A stretch of DNA of 64,000 nucleotides from Candidatus Hydrogenedentota bacterium (GTDB taxonomy: Bacteria > Hydrogenedentota > Hydrogenedentia > Hydrogenedentales > SLHB01): positions 62,001 to 126,000 of the forward strand of contig JABWCD010000007.1 of NCBI GenBank assembly GCA_013359265.1, given 5' to 3'. Positions 25,586 to 34,826 of this stretch are shown piece after piece. Made by a program: the position numbers and the translations under genes. The notes beneath the pieces are model-generated. The model had not been told where the DNA came from and ran no database searches. It was given only the letters and a program-made list of their open reading frames with translations. The first letter of the stretch is position 1. Each line of letters begins with the position of its first letter.

Positions 25586-26899
25586 TTGCCCTCAACACTC
25601 ACTTGGGACCATCGCCGCTGGCGCTGGCAAATCCTCATAGCCACCTATTTCGGATACGCCGGCTACTATCTGACGCGCAAGACGTACAACATCTGCATGA
25701 AAACGATGGCCGACGAGTTCGATTGGAACCTGCAAGACGCCGGGCGTATCTGGACTGCGTTCCTACTCGCTTACATGCTTGGCCAGTTTTTGAACAGCTA
25801 CTTGGGCCGAAAGTGGGGTCCGCGCGCGCTACTGCTCGGCGGGTTGGGGCTGTCGATTGCAATCAATCTGGTTTTCGGCTTCTCGAACTCGTACTACACC
25901 TTCATGACGTTCATGTTCTTCAATGGCCTTGCGCAGGCCAGCGGCTGGCCCGCGTGCGTCGGTGGTGTCGCGGAATGGCTTCGCCCGACGGAACGCGGGA
26001 CGATTATGGGGTTTTGGTCCACGAGCTACCTCATCGGCAACATGCTGGTGAAATTCGTCGGCGGATTCTTGTTGGGGAGTTACGGCTGGCGCTGGTCGTT
26101 TTTTGGCCTCACGCTACTCGGCGCGTTGGTCTGGCTCGTCATTCTCCTTTTTCAGCGAAACCGCCCCGAAGACGTCGGCCTTGCGCCAATAGTCGAGAAG
26201 CAAGAAGAGGACTACCGGGCCATTCGTGCATCGCAGGACATTCATCTAACAACGCGGCAGTACTTCGAGTTGGCCCTGAATCCGGTCGTGTTGACGATGG
26301 GCGTGAGCTACTTTTGCATCAAGTTTCTGCGCTATGCTCTCGATTCTTGGCTGCCCACGTTTCTGCAAATCCAAGAGATGAGTGCGGACAGCGCGAGCTA
26401 CTATTCTTCCATTTTCGACTGGGCGGGGCTTGGTGGAGCGATTGTCGCGGGTTTCGTCCTGGATCGCGTATATCGCGGCAATTGGGCAGCGCTCTGTTTC
26501 ACGATGGGGCTGGGAATGATCGCATCGTATCTCGCCGTGATCTACCTCGGCACAACGCCCGTCGCAATCGCCTGGTGCTTCGGGGCGGTCGGTTTTATGG
26601 TGTACGGCCCGGACACCCTCTTGTGCGGCGCGGCGTCGGTCGCCGTTGCCGGCGAGCGCAACGGCGTCGCCATTGCCGGCCTTGTAAACGGCATCGCAAG
26701 CATCGGCCCCATCATTCAAATGGAAGCGATCGGGTGGTTGATGCGGGGCGACGAACTCACCGGCATACGCAATACGAACCTGCTCACTTTGGCCATGAGC
26801 GTGACCTTTACACTGCTCATGATTGTGATGATGTGGCGGCTTCACATAACGCACGCCGGCCATCGCCGCAGCGATGCAGCCAACTCCGGGAGCGCGTGA
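25586..26899 (+). CDS. MFS transporter, organophosphate:phosphate antiporter (OPA) type
   Basis: A 437-residue, 12-helix transporter. The first helix carries [17 protein letters not shown], which matches the GlpT/UhpT group where an Arg in this region contacts phosphate. [17 protein letters not shown] and [17 protein letters not shown] match the family signature. Members exchange organic phosphates for inorganic phosphate. The next gene is phnW, seven bases after the stop, so the cargo is plausibly 2-aminoethylphosphonate or a related phosphonate; this is inference from context. I chose the TTG at 25586, which has GGGAGA seven bases upstream and directly precedes the first helix; the longer frame would run into repeat B. 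Confidence 0.82.
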   Translation: MPSTLTWDHRRWRWQILIATYFGYAGYYLTRKTYNICMKTMADEFDWNLQDAGRIWTAFLLAYMLGQFLNSYLGRKWGPRALLLGGLGLSIAINLVFGFSNSYYTFMTFMFFNGLAQASGWPACVGGVAEWLRPTERGTIMGFWSTSYLIGNMLVKFVGGFLLGSYGWRWSFFGLTLLGALVWLVILLFQRNRPEDVGLAPIVEKQEEDYRAIRASQDIHLTTRQYFELALNPVVLTMGVSYFCIKFLRYALDSWLPTFLQIQEMSADSASYYSSIFDWAGLGGAIVAGFVLDRVYRGNWAALCFTMGLGMIASYLAVIYLGTTPVAIAWCFGAVGFMVYGPDTLLCGAASVAVAGERNGVAIAGLVNGIASIGPIIQMEAIGWLMRGDELTGIRNTNLLTLAMSVTFTLLMIVMMWRLHITHAGHRRSDAANSGSA

Positions 26900-26906
26900 A
26901 GCGAAA

Positions 26907-28034
26907 ATGAATTGGGACCGCAACCTTCCCGGCTGGAAAGACAAAGTCCTTTTCACCCCCGGGCCTCTGACCACCAGCCGCACCGTGAAACAAGCCATGC
27001 TGCGCGATCTCGGTTCGCGCGATTTCGAGTTCATTTCGACGGTGAAGGACATCCGCGCGCGCCTCGTCGCGATGACCGGCGCGCCCCACGAGTTCGAGGC
27101 CGTGCTGATGCAGGGCAGCGGAACGTTCTCTGTCGAGGCCGTGCTGTCGTCCTGCGTGCCGCCGGACGGAAAAGTGCTCGCGATCGTAAATGGCGCGTAT
27201 GGTAGGCGGATCGTGCAGATACTGCGCGTGTTGAAGATCGAGCATACCGTCGTCGAAAGCGCGGAAGACCAGTTCCCGGACCTCGCCATCGTCGAGCACG
27301 CGTTGCAGCACGACAAACGCATCGATTTCGTTGCGGTCGTTCACTGCGAGACCACGACGGGGATTGTCAATCCCATCGAGAGAATTGGCGCGTTGGCGCG
27401 CGCGGCAGGCGCGAAATACTTTGTCGACGCGATGAGCAGCTTCGGCGCGGTGCCGATCGATTTCAATGCGGCGCACGTCGATTATCTGGTTTCCTCCGCG
27501 AACAAATGCATCGAAGGCGTACCCGGATTTGGATTTGTCCTCGCCCGGCGCGATGCGCTGGCCGCGGCGGAAGGGTCCGCGCGCAGCCTCAGTCTCGACG
27601 TACACGCGCAGTGGAAGGGCCTCGAGCGCGACGGGCAGTTCCGCTTCACCCCACCGACGCACGCGCTGCTCGCGTTTCGACAGGCCCTCGTCGAACTCGA
27701 ACAGGAGGGCGGTGTCGAAGGCCGCGCCGCCCGGTACCGCAACAACTACGAGACGCTCGTCAACGGCATGCGCGCGCTCGGTTTCCAGGAATACCTGCCC
27801 AAGGACCGGCAAGGCTACATCATCACGTCGTTCCGATATCCGAACGACAAGAAGTTTTCGTTCGAGGCCTTCTACAGCGCGCTGAACGCGAAGGGCTATG
27901 TCATCTATCCCGGCAAAGTCAGCAACGCGGACTGCTTCCGCATCGGCAACATTGGGCGCATCTTCGAGCCGGACGTTCGTGATCTGCTTCGCGCCGTCGC
28001 GGAGACCGTGCGCGACATGGGCGTGCGTCCATGA
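26907..28034 (+). CDS. phnW: 2-aminoethylphosphonate--pyruvate transaminase
   Basis: A 375-residue class V aminotransferase. It moves the amino group of 2-aminoethylphosphonate to pyruvate, giving phosphonoacetaldehyde and alanine. The opening [18 protein letters not shown] and [10 protein letters not shown] are typical of Phn[11 protein letters not shown] is the substrate loop, [11 protein letters not shown] is conserved, and the PLP Lys is in SSANKCIEG. phnX, the next step, lies 1.5 kb downstream. The ATG at 26907 follows the transporter stop by seven bases. The 3' end overlaps the next gene by ATGA. Confidence 0.9.
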   Translation: MNWDRNLPGWKDKVLFTPGPLTTSRTVKQAMLRDLGSRDFEFISTVKDIRARLVAMTGAPHEFEAVLMQGSGTFSVEAVLSSCVPPDGKVLAIVNGAYGRRIVQILRVLKIEHTVVESAEDQFPDLAIVEHALQHDKRIDFVAVVHCETTTGIVNPIERIGALARAAGAKYFVDAMSSFGAVPIDFNAAHVDYLVSSANKCIEGVPGFGFVLARRDALAAAEGSARSLSLDVHAQWKGLERDGQFRFTPPTHALLAFRQALVELEQEGGVEGRAARYRNNYETLVNGMRALGFQEYLPKDRQGYIITSFRYPNDKKFSFEAFYSALNAKGYVIYPGKVSNADCFRIGNIGRIFEPDVRDLLRAVAETVRDMGVRP

Positions 28035-29446
28035 GCGCGTCTTTTCGGATTGCTGCAACGCTCTGCGGGTGCTGGCTGGGCGCGAGCGCAATCGCGGTCA
28101 CCCCGGAAGAAGCCGCATCGGGCCTTCGCAAAGCGGCCGCGTTCTTTCGCGAGACGGTCTCGGTACACGGCGGGTACCTGTGGCGCTACAGCGCCGATTT
28201 GTCCAAACGCGAAGGCGAAGGCAAGGCGACGCCAACACAGGCTTGGGTGCAGCCGCCGGGAACGCCCTTCGTCGGTGAAGCGTTTCTCGATGCCTACGCG
28301 GCGACGGGCGACACATACTATCTCGACGCCGCAAAGGAAACGGCGACGGCGCTCGTGCGCGGACAACTCGAATCCGGCGGCTGGGACTACAAGATCGAGT
28401 TCGATCCCGCGCGGCGCAACGGGTACGCCTATCGCGCAGACGGCGGCAGCGGCAAAGCCAACACCAGCACCCTCGATGACGACACTACGCAGTCCGCGCT
28501 GCGTTTTCTTATTCAAGTGCATGTCGCGCTCGGAAAGACGGACGACGCAATCGGTGAAGCGGTTACATACGCGCTCGACAAGCTCCTCGCGGCGCAATAT
28601 CCCAACGGCGCGTGGCCGCAACGCTTTTCCGCGCCGCCCGATCCCGCGAAGTATCCCGTGCTCAAAGCCAACTATCCCGAATCGTGGCAACGCGAGTGGA
28701 CGGCGCGCGATTACCGGGGCGACTATACCTTCAATGACGGCGTAATCGCGGACATGATCGGTGTGATGCTGTTCGCGCACAACGAGTACGGCGAACAACG
28801 CTTCCGCGACGCGGCGTTGCGCGCCGGCGATTTCATATTGCTCGCGCAGATGCCGGACCCGCAGCCCGGCTGGGCGCAACAGTATGACGCCGACATGCAC
28901 CCCGCGTGGGCGCGCAAGTTCGAGCCCCCGGCGGTCTGCGGCGGCGAATCGCAGGGCGCCATGCGCACGTTAATCGAGCTGTTCGACGCAACGGGCGAGA
29001 AACGGTTCCTGCTGCCCATCCCGCGCGCGCTCGTATATTACCGATCGTCTCTCTTGCCCGATGGACGCCTCGCGCGGTTCTACGAACTCCGGACAAACAA
29101 ACCGCTGTATTTCACGAAAGACTACAAACTCACGTATTCCAGCGACGACATGCCAACGCACTATGGATTCATCGTTGGATCGGGGCTGGATGGCGTTCAG
29201 GCGGAGTACGACCGCGCGAACGCGGAAGGCCCGAAGCCCAAACGCGCTCGAGAAGAGATTAAGCAACCCGATCCGGCGCGCGTGGAAGAGGTCTTGAAAG
29301 CGATGGACCCCCGCGGCGCCTGGGTGGAAAAAGGAAAGCTGAGTTACCAGGGCGACGACGATGTGACGCCGGAGATAATCTCCTGCGCAACATTCGCCGC
29401 AAACGCGCGTATCTTGGCCCGGTACATCGCGGGAAGTAAGCGCTAG
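28031..29446 (+). CDS. Secreted pectate-lyase-like (PL10 type) protein
   Basis: A 471-residue protein with a signal peptide (about 1-22) and an alpha/alpha-barrel with repeated G-W/A-Y/P motifs: [37 protein letters not shown] and [11 protein letters not shown]. This is the pattern of the pectate lyase family with the PL10 fold, which cleaves polygalacturonate by beta-elimination. The exact glycan is not certain. Its start overlaps the phnW stop (ATGA), so it is co-translated with a phosphonate enzyme. That is odd for a plant-polysaccharide enzyme and hints at a phosphonate-decorated glycan. The C-terminal part is rich in charged residues. Confidence 0.8.
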   Translation: MSASFRIAATLCGCWLGASAIAVTPEEAASGLRKAAAFFRETVSVHGGYLWRYSADLSKREGEGKATPTQAWVQPPGTPFVGEAFLDAYAATGDTYYLDAAKETATALVRGQLESGGWDYKIEFDPARRNGYAYRADGGSGKANTSTLDDDTTQSALRFLIQVHVALGKTDDAIGEAVTYALDKLLAAQYPNGAWPQRFSAPPDPAKYPVLKANYPESWQREWTARDYRGDYTFNDGVIADMIGVMLFAHNEYGEQRFRDAALRAGDFILLAQMPDPQPGWAQQYDADMHPAWARKFEPPAVCGGESQGAMRTLIELFDATGEKRFLLPIPRALVYYRSSLLPDGRLARFYELRTNKPLYFTKDYKLTYSSDDMPTHYGFIVGSGLDGVQAEYDRANAEGPKPKRAREEIKQPDPARVEEVLKAMDPRGAWVEKGKLSYQGDDDVTPEIISCATFAANARILARYIAGSKR

Positions 29447-29492
29447 TGTAGTGAGCCATATTTAATGCCGCTTAAAAAACCGGAGTCGAGCG

Positions 29493-29550
29493 AAAAACGG
29501 GGACTGACGCGCTTTTCGGCAGTTTGAAAAGCATGTCTGTCCCCGTTTTT
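29493..29550. repeat. 58-nt REP-like hairpin upstream of phnX
   Basis: AAAAACGGGGAC (29493-29504) and GTCCCCGTTTTT (29539-29550) are perfect 12-bp arms. Inside them GCTTTTC pairs with GAAAAGC. The form resembles REP-type hairpins mobilised by TnpA-REP transposases in other genomes. No such transposase is in the window. The poly-T at the right end could also act as a terminator for the upstream gene. Confidence 0.7.
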
Positions 29551-29586
29551 CCCCATCGTCGCCGCCCCCAAAAATAGGAAATCGGA

Positions 29587-30408
29587 ATGACATTTACGAA
29601 CGGCACGCCAACTGTCAGAGCGGCCATCTTCGATTGGGCGGGCACGACCGTGGACTTCGGTTGCTGCGCGCCCGCCGCCGTGTTCCTGGAAGTCTTCAAC
29701 CGGCGCGGCATCGACGTCACGATCGAACAGGCGCGCGGCCCAATGGGCATGCACAAACGCGACCACATCCGTATCCTCGCGCAACTCGATCCAGTTGCCG
29801 AACAGTGGCGCTCAAAATACGGGAGCCGCCCGTCGGAAGAAGACGTCGAATCGATGTTCGCCGAATTCGTGCCGTTGCAGGTGGACGCCATCGCGCGTCA
29901 CGCGGACGTTATCCCGGGCGCCATCGAAACCATCGCAACGCTGCGCGCGCGCGGCATCGCGATCGGCAGCACCACCGGATACAACGCGGAGATGATGGCC
30001 GTACTTACGCCGCTCGCGGCGCAGTCGGGCTACGCGCCGGACTGCATGGTCTGCGTCAGCGACGTGAAAGAAGGCCGCCCCGCGCCCGATATGGCCCTCG
30101 AAGCCATGAAACGTCTCGGCATCGACGACCCCGCGCTCTGCGTAAAAGTGGGGGACACCGTCGCCGACATCAAGGAAGGCCTCAACGCGAAGATGTGGAG
30201 CATCGGTGTCGTCGATCACGGCAACGAAGTCGGCCTCTCCCGCGCCGAGTTCGACGCGCTTTCGCCGCACGAAATCGCCGCCCGAAAGAAAACAGCCCTA
30301 CGCCGCCTCGTCGACGCCGGCGCGCACTACGTCGCGAGCACGATCGCCGATGTCCCCATCTGCATCGATACCATCAACAAGCGCCTCGCCACCGGCGAAC
30401 GGCCGTAA
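29587..30408 (+). CDS. phnX: Phosphonoacetaldehyde hydrolase
   Basis: A 273-residue HAD-superfamily enzyme that splits phosphonoacetaldehyde into acetaldehyde and phosphate. The nucleophile Asp is in FDWAGTTVDFG (DxAGT in place of the usual DxDGT, diagnostic for PhnX), and the Schiff-base Lys is in MGMHKRDHIR. Motif II lies at GSTTGYN and the metal-site motif at KVGDTVADIKEG. It completes the pathway begun by PhnW. It is separated from the lyase-like gene by a REP-like hairpin, so it may be expressed from its own start. A weak AGGAAATCGGA lies before the ATG. Confidence 0.92.
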   Translation: MTFTNGTPTVRAAIFDWAGTTVDFGCCAPAAVFLEVFNRRGIDVTIEQARGPMGMHKRDHIRILAQLDPVAEQWRSKYGSRPSEEDVESMFAEFVPLQVDAIARHADVIPGAIETIATLRARGIAIGSTTGYNAEMMAVLTPLAAQSGYAPDCMVCVSDVKEGRPAPDMALEAMKRLGIDDPALCVKVGDTVADIKEGLNAKMWSIGVVDHGNEVGLSRAEFDALSPHEIAARKKTALRRLVDAGAHYVASTIADVPICIDTINKRLATGERP

Positions 30409-30433
30409 GCGAGGCCCGCATTCCGGGAGTGAC

Positions 30434-30490
30434 CAGAGCGTTTCAAGTTCGACTGCACCGCGTCCTCGCGCTCCTCTCGCACTCCTTCTG
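30434..30490. repeat. Dispersed repeat copy C (partial)
   Basis: About 57 bases that match the reverse complement of the right end of repeats A and B (AGAGCGTTTCAAG, then CTGCACCG and CTCG-rich sequence). The rest of the element is missing. It lies just after phnX. Confidence 0.6.
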
Positions 30491-30550
30491 AAATAATCGA
30501 TCGGCCCCTTATCGTCGACGTCCTCTTCGTCGCCTAAGGTAGGCATCGTA

Positions 30551-31276
30551 ATGAGCCATTTCACCGCGACCGGCCCAAGTTGGATCGGCAAACCGTACCG
30601 CTACACCGGGCAGGCGAGCAACGAAGCCGCCCGCGCATTGAGCGCGGCAAATTTCGACGTTTATGCGGTAATCGAACCCGGTACCGAGCATATGGGTGAA
30701 TTGCCTTCAATCCTTCGCGACAACGGGCTAGTCGATAAGACAGTCGACGGGTTCAATCCAGATGCAGTCGCTGGATTAGATGTCGTGATTGTGTTCACCG
30801 TATACAACGCCCGAACAGAGATGCTCGAAGCGTTAGACATCGCGATACAAATGGGTACCGGACTGGTCAACCTCGGCTCAATCGGTATCGGTATACCCGG
30901 CGCGGGCGATCCGGCTGTCGAACGCGTCACGGGCCTCAAGAATAGCCGGTACTTCTGGCGTGGATTTACTGATGCGGAAGTTACCGTCGCGGAGTCGCAC
31001 CCAATCATCGACGGCCTCCTGCCTGGAGACGTCGTTACTATTGGTGTTCGCGACGGTATCCTTCCTGCATCGGGCGAGATAGCAGACGATGTAACTGTAT
31101 TGATGTGGTCCGAACCGGGTTATCCCACGCTGTACGTGCGACAGCATGGGGAGGGTCGAATCGTCCGCGCGCAATGGTTCCGGCGTTTCCAACCCGGCCT
31201 ACCGTATCCCGGCTACACCCTTTACATCCGCGCATTGAATTGGGCCGCGCATCGGGATGTGGACGCCATATGGTGA
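30551..31276 (+). CDS. ThuA/GATase1-like protein, function unknown
   Basis: A 241-residue soluble protein. The first half looks like a flavodoxin/GATase-type fold: DVYAVIEPG, LDVVIVFTVYNAR, then GTGLVNLGSIG. The end, TLYVRQHGEGRIVRAQWFRRFQPG, resembles the closing part of ThuA-like proteins, where Gly-Arg-Val-x-Y/W and a late His are common. I see no clear catalytic Cys. The closing YIRALNWAA is also typical of ThuA-like families, which are often linked to sugar metabolism in this kind of genome. The ribosome site is weak (AAGG about 14 bases upstream). Confidence 0.55.
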   Translation: MSHFTATGPSWIGKPYRYTGQASNEAARALSAANFDVYAVIEPGTEHMGELPSILRDNGLVDKTVDGFNPDAVAGLDVVIVFTVYNARTEMLEALDIAIQMGTGLVNLGSIGIGIPGAGDPAVERVTGLKNSRYFWRGFTDAEVTVAESHPIIDGLLPGDVVTIGVRDGILPASGEIADDVTVLMWSEPGYPTLYVRQHGEGRIVRAQWFRRFQPGLPYPGYTLYIRALNWAAHRDVDAIW

Positions 31277-31371
31277 GAACTGGGGCGACGGTTACCGCGC
31301 ATTCACGAAGTCGCTTGATCACGATCGGCGCGACTGCCTTGCGCAATCACGCTAAAGCGGGCGAGGCTTCC

Positions 31372-31388
31372 AGCCTCGTCGCCAGGAA
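31372..31388. repeat. Short hairpin CGAGGCT/AGCCTCG
   Basis: A perfect 7-bp stem (31372-31378 with 31382-31388) over a three-base loop TCC. The core CGAGGCT also occurs in the larger repeat at 31721-31850. Confidence 0.55.
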
Positions 31389-31720
31389 CTCCGTCATGAC
31401 ATGTCCGAAACCCAAGGTAACGGGTCTGGAAGCCCCGTCCACTTCCAATCTCCGTTGGAAGGGATCGCTCGTGCGATCCGCTCCAAACGTGCGAAGCCTT
31501 TCCCCGGCGCCGTAGAGCAGTGTCCCCATCCTGCGCAACATCGCCGTCCAAATCCCCAATGCCGATGGCGATGTTCTACGGTACGCCGGGGAACCTTTCA
31601 ATGCAAGCAGCATGAAGCTGGATTTTATATCCCGGACCCGCGTCACAAAACAGGCCGTTTGGCGCGACTAGACGCTTGAGGTCCGCGAATGAACGCGGTC
31701 CCGGCTACGAATGTGCCACG

Positions 31721-31850
31721 GGTGGGGCGAGGCTCCGTCCGAGCCGTGGGGGGCGAGGTTCCGTCCGCGCCGTGAGGGGCGAGGCTCCGACCTGACCAAT
31801 CTGTCCGCCGCCCGAACCAGCCCCTGGCTCGGGCGGAGCCTCGCCCCACC
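31721..31850. repeat. GC-rich tandem units closed by a 25-bp inverted repeat
   Basis: Three direct units of about 24-27 bases with core GGGGCGAGGCTCCG occupy the left part. The right end (31826-31850) is the reverse complement of the first unit (31721-31745) at 24 of 25 positions. The whole can fold into a large cruciform or hairpin. Confidence 0.75.
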
Positions 31851-32242
31851 CACACCGCGCCCCACCCTCGGCGCCATTTGTGCGTTTGCTGACAAGCTCT
31901 CCGTGTCTCCATGGTTGATCTGCATTTTTCTTAACTCTTACCGCGAGTTTGTCAATCAAACAGAGGTCGTTTCGCACAGGCCGACCGTTTCTGGCCCAAT
32001 CGGTCAAGCAAACACCCCTCGTTCACCAAACCTGCGCTGCGTCTTCGTTCCGTCACGAGGCTCCGCTTCGCCGTCCGGAGTGCAACGCAGTGGGCAAATG
32101 TATAGGAGCAAAGTAGTGCGCGACGCTACACGGCGTGGGAGCCTGAAGGCATATTCGCCGAAAGAAACAGGGCGGGTTGGATAACCCGGCCTCCGAAGCG
32201 CACATTGAGACATACTGGGCGCTCCGGTTGGAGGCATAGCGC

Positions 32243-32815
32243 ATGCGGCGCGTAGAGCGGTACATCTTGATTGTCACCTTCGCCGCGTTCTCGTGGCTGA
32301 TGATGCAGGTGGTCCACGAGGTGGGCCACATCATCGCCGCGAAGGCGACGGGTGCGGAGATCATCAAGGTGTATTTGCACCCGCTCGTCGTTTCGTCCAC
32401 GGACGTCTGGGATCCGCCGAAACCTCTGGTGGTCGTATGGTCCGGGCCGATCGCCGGTATGATGCTTCCGCTGATTGCGCTTGGCATTGCACGCATATCG
32501 CGGTGTCCGGGTCTTTACCTGTTCCGGTTCTTCGCCGGGTTCTGCCTCATCGTAAATGGCGTTTACATCGCGTTCGGCCCGTCGACAGGCGGCGCGGACT
32601 CTGCGGTGATGATCGAACACGGCACGCCGCGGTGGGCGATGGTACTATTCGGCCTGTGCACCGCGCCGCTGGGCCTGTACTTGTGGCACCGGCAGGGTCC
32701 GTACTTCGGGTTGGGCGAAACGCGGGGACGCGTCGACCGCCACGCGGTAGTGACGTCTACGCTACTGCTGGGACTGGTCGTGTGCCTCGAATTGATATTC
32801 GGGCACCGTCAGTAA
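32243..32815 (+). CDS. M50-like membrane metalloprotease
   Basis: A 190-residue membrane protein with about five helices. The zinc motif HEVGH lies in the first helix (VVHEVGHII, near residue 25), as in site-2-protease-like M50 proteins. The second motif of canonical S2P (NxxPxxxxDG) is not seen; FFAGFCLIVNGVYI may take its place. It is therefore a short, divergent member, and its substrate is unknown. GGAGG stands eight bases before the ATG. Its last seven bases overlap the end of the convergent small gene. Confidence 0.65.
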   Translation: MRRVERYILIVTFAAFSWLMMQVVHEVGHIIAAKATGAEIIKVYLHPLVVSSTDVWDPPKPLVVVWSGPIAGMMLPLIALGIARISRCPGLYLFRFFAGFCLIVNGVYIAFGPSTGGADSAVMIEHGTPRWAMVLFGLCTAPLGLYLWHRQGPYFGLGETRGRVDRHAVVTSTLLLGLVVCLELIFGHRQ

Positions 32816-32961
32816 ACGACGCCGCCCTTGTACGCTTTCTTCTCGCACTTGCAGAGTTCTTTGCCTTCGAGGCCTTCGCAGGGATTTCGGATTGGGGCGC
32901 CTTTGGCGTCGGCGTGAGCGCGGATGGGCCGGGGTTTGGTGCCGGGTTTGACGTGCTTCAC
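32809..32961 (-). CDS. Small protein with CxxxxxxxxCxC motif (50 aa)
   Basis: A 50-residue basic protein starting at GTG, with AAAGGAGC just upstream. It reads KHVKPGTKPRPIRAHADAKG, then NPCEGLEGKELCKCEKK, and ends KGGVVY. Three Cys and several Lys could bind a metal or nucleic acid. I do not recognise the family. The strong ribosome site and Cys spacing support a real gene; small size and convergent overlap with the protease gene keep confidence low. Confidence 0.45.
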   Translation of the reverse strand: MKHVKPGTKPRPIRAHADAKGAPIRNPCEGLEGKELCKCEKKAYKGGVVY

Positions 32962-33087
32962 GGGAGCTCCTTTTTCGGTGAGATAGTCCGTTGAAAAATA
33001 CCGGCAGATTGCGAAAATGTTGCGCGGCAACGCTGGCTAGGAAACATGACTAAGGCAACCAAATGCGAGACATCGGAAGCAGACTCG

Positions 33088-33528
33088 TTAGCGGATCTCT
33101 TCCGCCAGGGCAACGATAATGCCCTCGGGGCCGCGGACGTAGGCGAGCCGATACGTGTCCCCGTATCGCACCACTTCGCCGATCAGTTCGGCGCCACGGG
33201 CGATCAGGCGCGCGACGACATCGTCGATGCCATCGACAGCGAACATGATGCGCCGAATCCCGAGTGCATTCACTGGAGCGTTCTCGGGGCCAATTCGGAC
33301 CGCTTCCGGCGTGTGAAACTTGTCCAACTCGATCCGTCCGTGGCCGTCCGGAGTGCGCATCATCGCGAGGGTCGCGCGGACGTTTTGAAGACCGATGAGC
33401 CGATCGACCGACGGGCCCTCGACGAGCGTCTCGCCCTCCAACTCGAGTCCGAGTTCGAGAAAAAAGGACTTCACGGCTTCGAGGTCGTCGACGACGACGA
33501 GGACATTGTCCATACGTTTGATCGTCAT
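33088..33528 (-). CDS. VOC (glyoxalase/bleomycin resistance) family protein
   Basis: A 146-residue vicinal-oxygen-chelate protein with the two beta-alpha-beta-beta-beta modules: MDNVLVVVDDLEAVKSFFLELGLELEGE and, after a linker, IRRIMFAVDGIDDVVARLIARGAELIGE. Metal-ligand candidates are a Glu in GRIELDKF and a late Glu. Members include glyoxalases, dioxygenases and antibiotic-binding proteins; the substrate cannot be told. No operon partner is present. Confidence 0.78.
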   Translation of the reverse strand: MTIKRMDNVLVVVDDLEAVKSFFLELGLELEGETLVEGPSVDRLIGLQNVRATLAMMRTPDGHGRIELDKFHTPEAVRIGPENAPVNALGIRRIMFAVDGIDDVVARLIARGAELIGEVVRYGDTYRLAYVRGPEGIIVALAEEIR

Positions 33529-33653
33529 GCGCTCTATCACATTAAGTTTAGATTCAAGATACTACTGAACGAACGACGCCACGCTTCCTGCTCCTAACAG
33601 GGAAATTCAGGGACATCAATGAAGTGTACTGTATTCGTCTGTGCAAACTGTCG

Positions 33654-34364
33654 TTAGATTCGTATACCGGCGGCGCGCAACGCTTTCGTCGCTTCCTTCG
33701 CCCAGCCGCGATTCGCCGCGGGGCTAGCGGGGCTGGGGTGCGGGATGCGGCCGATCGTGACGTCGAGTCCGTCGAGGGCTACTTTCGCGCGGTTCTCGGC
33801 GAAATGACCGACACCGAGGACGTGTCTGGGTTGGAGCGTTTCGACGACGCGGCGGAGGGCGCGATCGCAGGCTGCGTTCACGCGGGCCCGTTCAGCCGCC
33901 GGGAGTTTGTCCGGGGTGAAGTTCCGGCCTGAGGCTTCCATGAAACAGAGCGGGCAGTAGTTCGCGACGAAGAAGCGGGCGAAGAAGTTTTCGGGCGTGC
34001 CGAAGGTGTCGCGCGCCCAGCCCCAGAGGCGCGTGCCGCTGACTTCGCTGCGGGGACAGTTGAACCCGTCGATGGGGCGCTTCGGATGTTCCGGCGACGG
34101 TTTGCCGACAGGCTCGCTGATACCGAGCCAGTCCCGCACCATCGCCACGTCGCCAAACGGCACGCCGGTCTGCGCCATGCCGAAGGGTCCCGGGTTCATG
34201 CCGGCGAGGACGATCTCTTTCGGGCCTGTCCCATAGCGTTCGAGGTACGCCGCGTGCGGCGCGCGCGCATACTCGAGGGGATTGTAAACGTGCGTGATTG
34301 GCGCGGCGAAGGAAAGTCCGCGAAGTTCGCGCGCGAGGGCATCGGAGATGTCGATAAGGGTCAT
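33654..34364 (-). CDS. SMUG1-type single-strand-selective uracil-DNA glycosylase
   Basis: A 236-residue DNA repair enzyme. The catalytic motif GMNPGPFGMAQTGVPFG (near residue 60-76) and the late HPSPASPAANRGW match SMUG1/family 3 uracil-DNA glycosylases, which remove uracil and oxidised pyrimidines to begin base excision repair. The Asn of GMNPG is the water-activating residue. I start at the ATG of MTLIDISDAL; upstream in-frame sequence has no similarity. It is divergent from the toxin-antitoxin pair. Confidence 0.88.
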   Translation of the reverse strand: MTLIDISDALARELRGLSFAAPITHVYNPLEYARAPHAAYLERYGTGPKEIVLAGMNPGPFGMAQTGVPFGDVAMVRDWLGISEPVGKPSPEHPKRPIDGFNCPRSEVSGTRLWGWARDTFGTPENFFARFFVANYCPLCFMEASGRNFTPDKLPAAERARVNAACDRALRRVVETLQPRHVLGVGHFAENRAKVALDGLDVTIGRIPHPSPASPAANRGWAKEATKALRAAGIRI

Positions 34365-34432
34365 GCCAAATAGGTAGATTGGTTCAAGCCTCTTAGTTAT
34401 TGTACAATTGTCCAGAATGGAATACAAACGAC

Positions 34433-34825
34433 ATGGAAATTGTCATTGATACGTCCGCTTTGCTCGCGGTAATACTCGATGAGCCAGAGCGCGAGCGAAT
34501 AATTGAACGAACTGTTGGCCACACTCTTGTGGGGCCTGGGTCAATTCCATGGGAAGTGGGAAATGCGTTTTCCGCGTTGCTCAAAAGAAATCGAATATCG
34601 CGCGGCGAAGCGCGGCGCGGTCTGCAATTATTCGGTGAAATTCCACTCCGCTATGTGTCGACAAATATGGAGCAGGCGATTACCATAGCAAGTCAGGAGC
34701 GAATATATGCCTACGACGCATATCTTATCGAGTGCGCACTGCGATTGGTTGCACCATTGCTGACGTTAGACGGGTCCTTAAGGCGCAATGCGACAAAGCT
34801 CGGCGTCAACGTAGTGGAGATCTAG
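34433..34825 (+). CDS. PIN-domain toxin (VapC-like)
   Basis: A 130-residue PIN domain. The acidic metal ligands are in place: Asp in VIDTSALLAV, Glu in PWEVGNAF, Asp in YAYDAYLIECA and Asp in TLDGSL. VapC-type proteins cleave RNA when free of their antitoxin. The likely antitoxin gene begins one base after the stop, so toxin comes first, the reverse of the usual vapBC order. The stretch is less GC-rich than its neighbours, which fits a mobile module. Confidence 0.82.
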   Translation: MEIVIDTSALLAVILDEPERERIIERTVGHTLVGPGSIPWEVGNAFSALLKRNRISRGEARRGLQLFGEIPLRYVSTNMEQAITIASQERIYAYDAYLIECALRLVAPLLTLDGSLRRNATKLGVNVVEI

Positions 34826-34826
34826 A

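Larger units (their letters stand above)
31277..32242. other. Gene-poor region rich in inverted repeats
   Basis: About 970 bases without a convincing gene; short open frames here lack ribosome sites and family motifs. It contains the small hairpin at 31372-31388, a GC-rich tandem and inverted repeat at 31721-31850, and near 31888-31935 a CTCCGTGTCTCC stretch followed by an AT-rich tail. A Cys/His-poor remnant of coding sequence cannot be excluded. It looks like decayed or mobile-repeat DNA. Confidence 0.55.

Noticed and set aside
31721-31850. CRISPR array
   Set aside because: Three imperfect units with no spacers of constant length, closed by an inverted copy; no cas genes in the window.
31105-31925. 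Several 80-160 aa open frames in the gene-poor region
   Set aside because: They cross inverted and tandem repeats, have no ribosome sites and no recognisable motif.
19413-34407. The palindrome TTGTACAA occurs both before the amidase gene (19413) and before the toxin gene (34400)
   Set aside because: An 8-bp palindrome twice in 64 kb is near chance, and flanking bases do not match.
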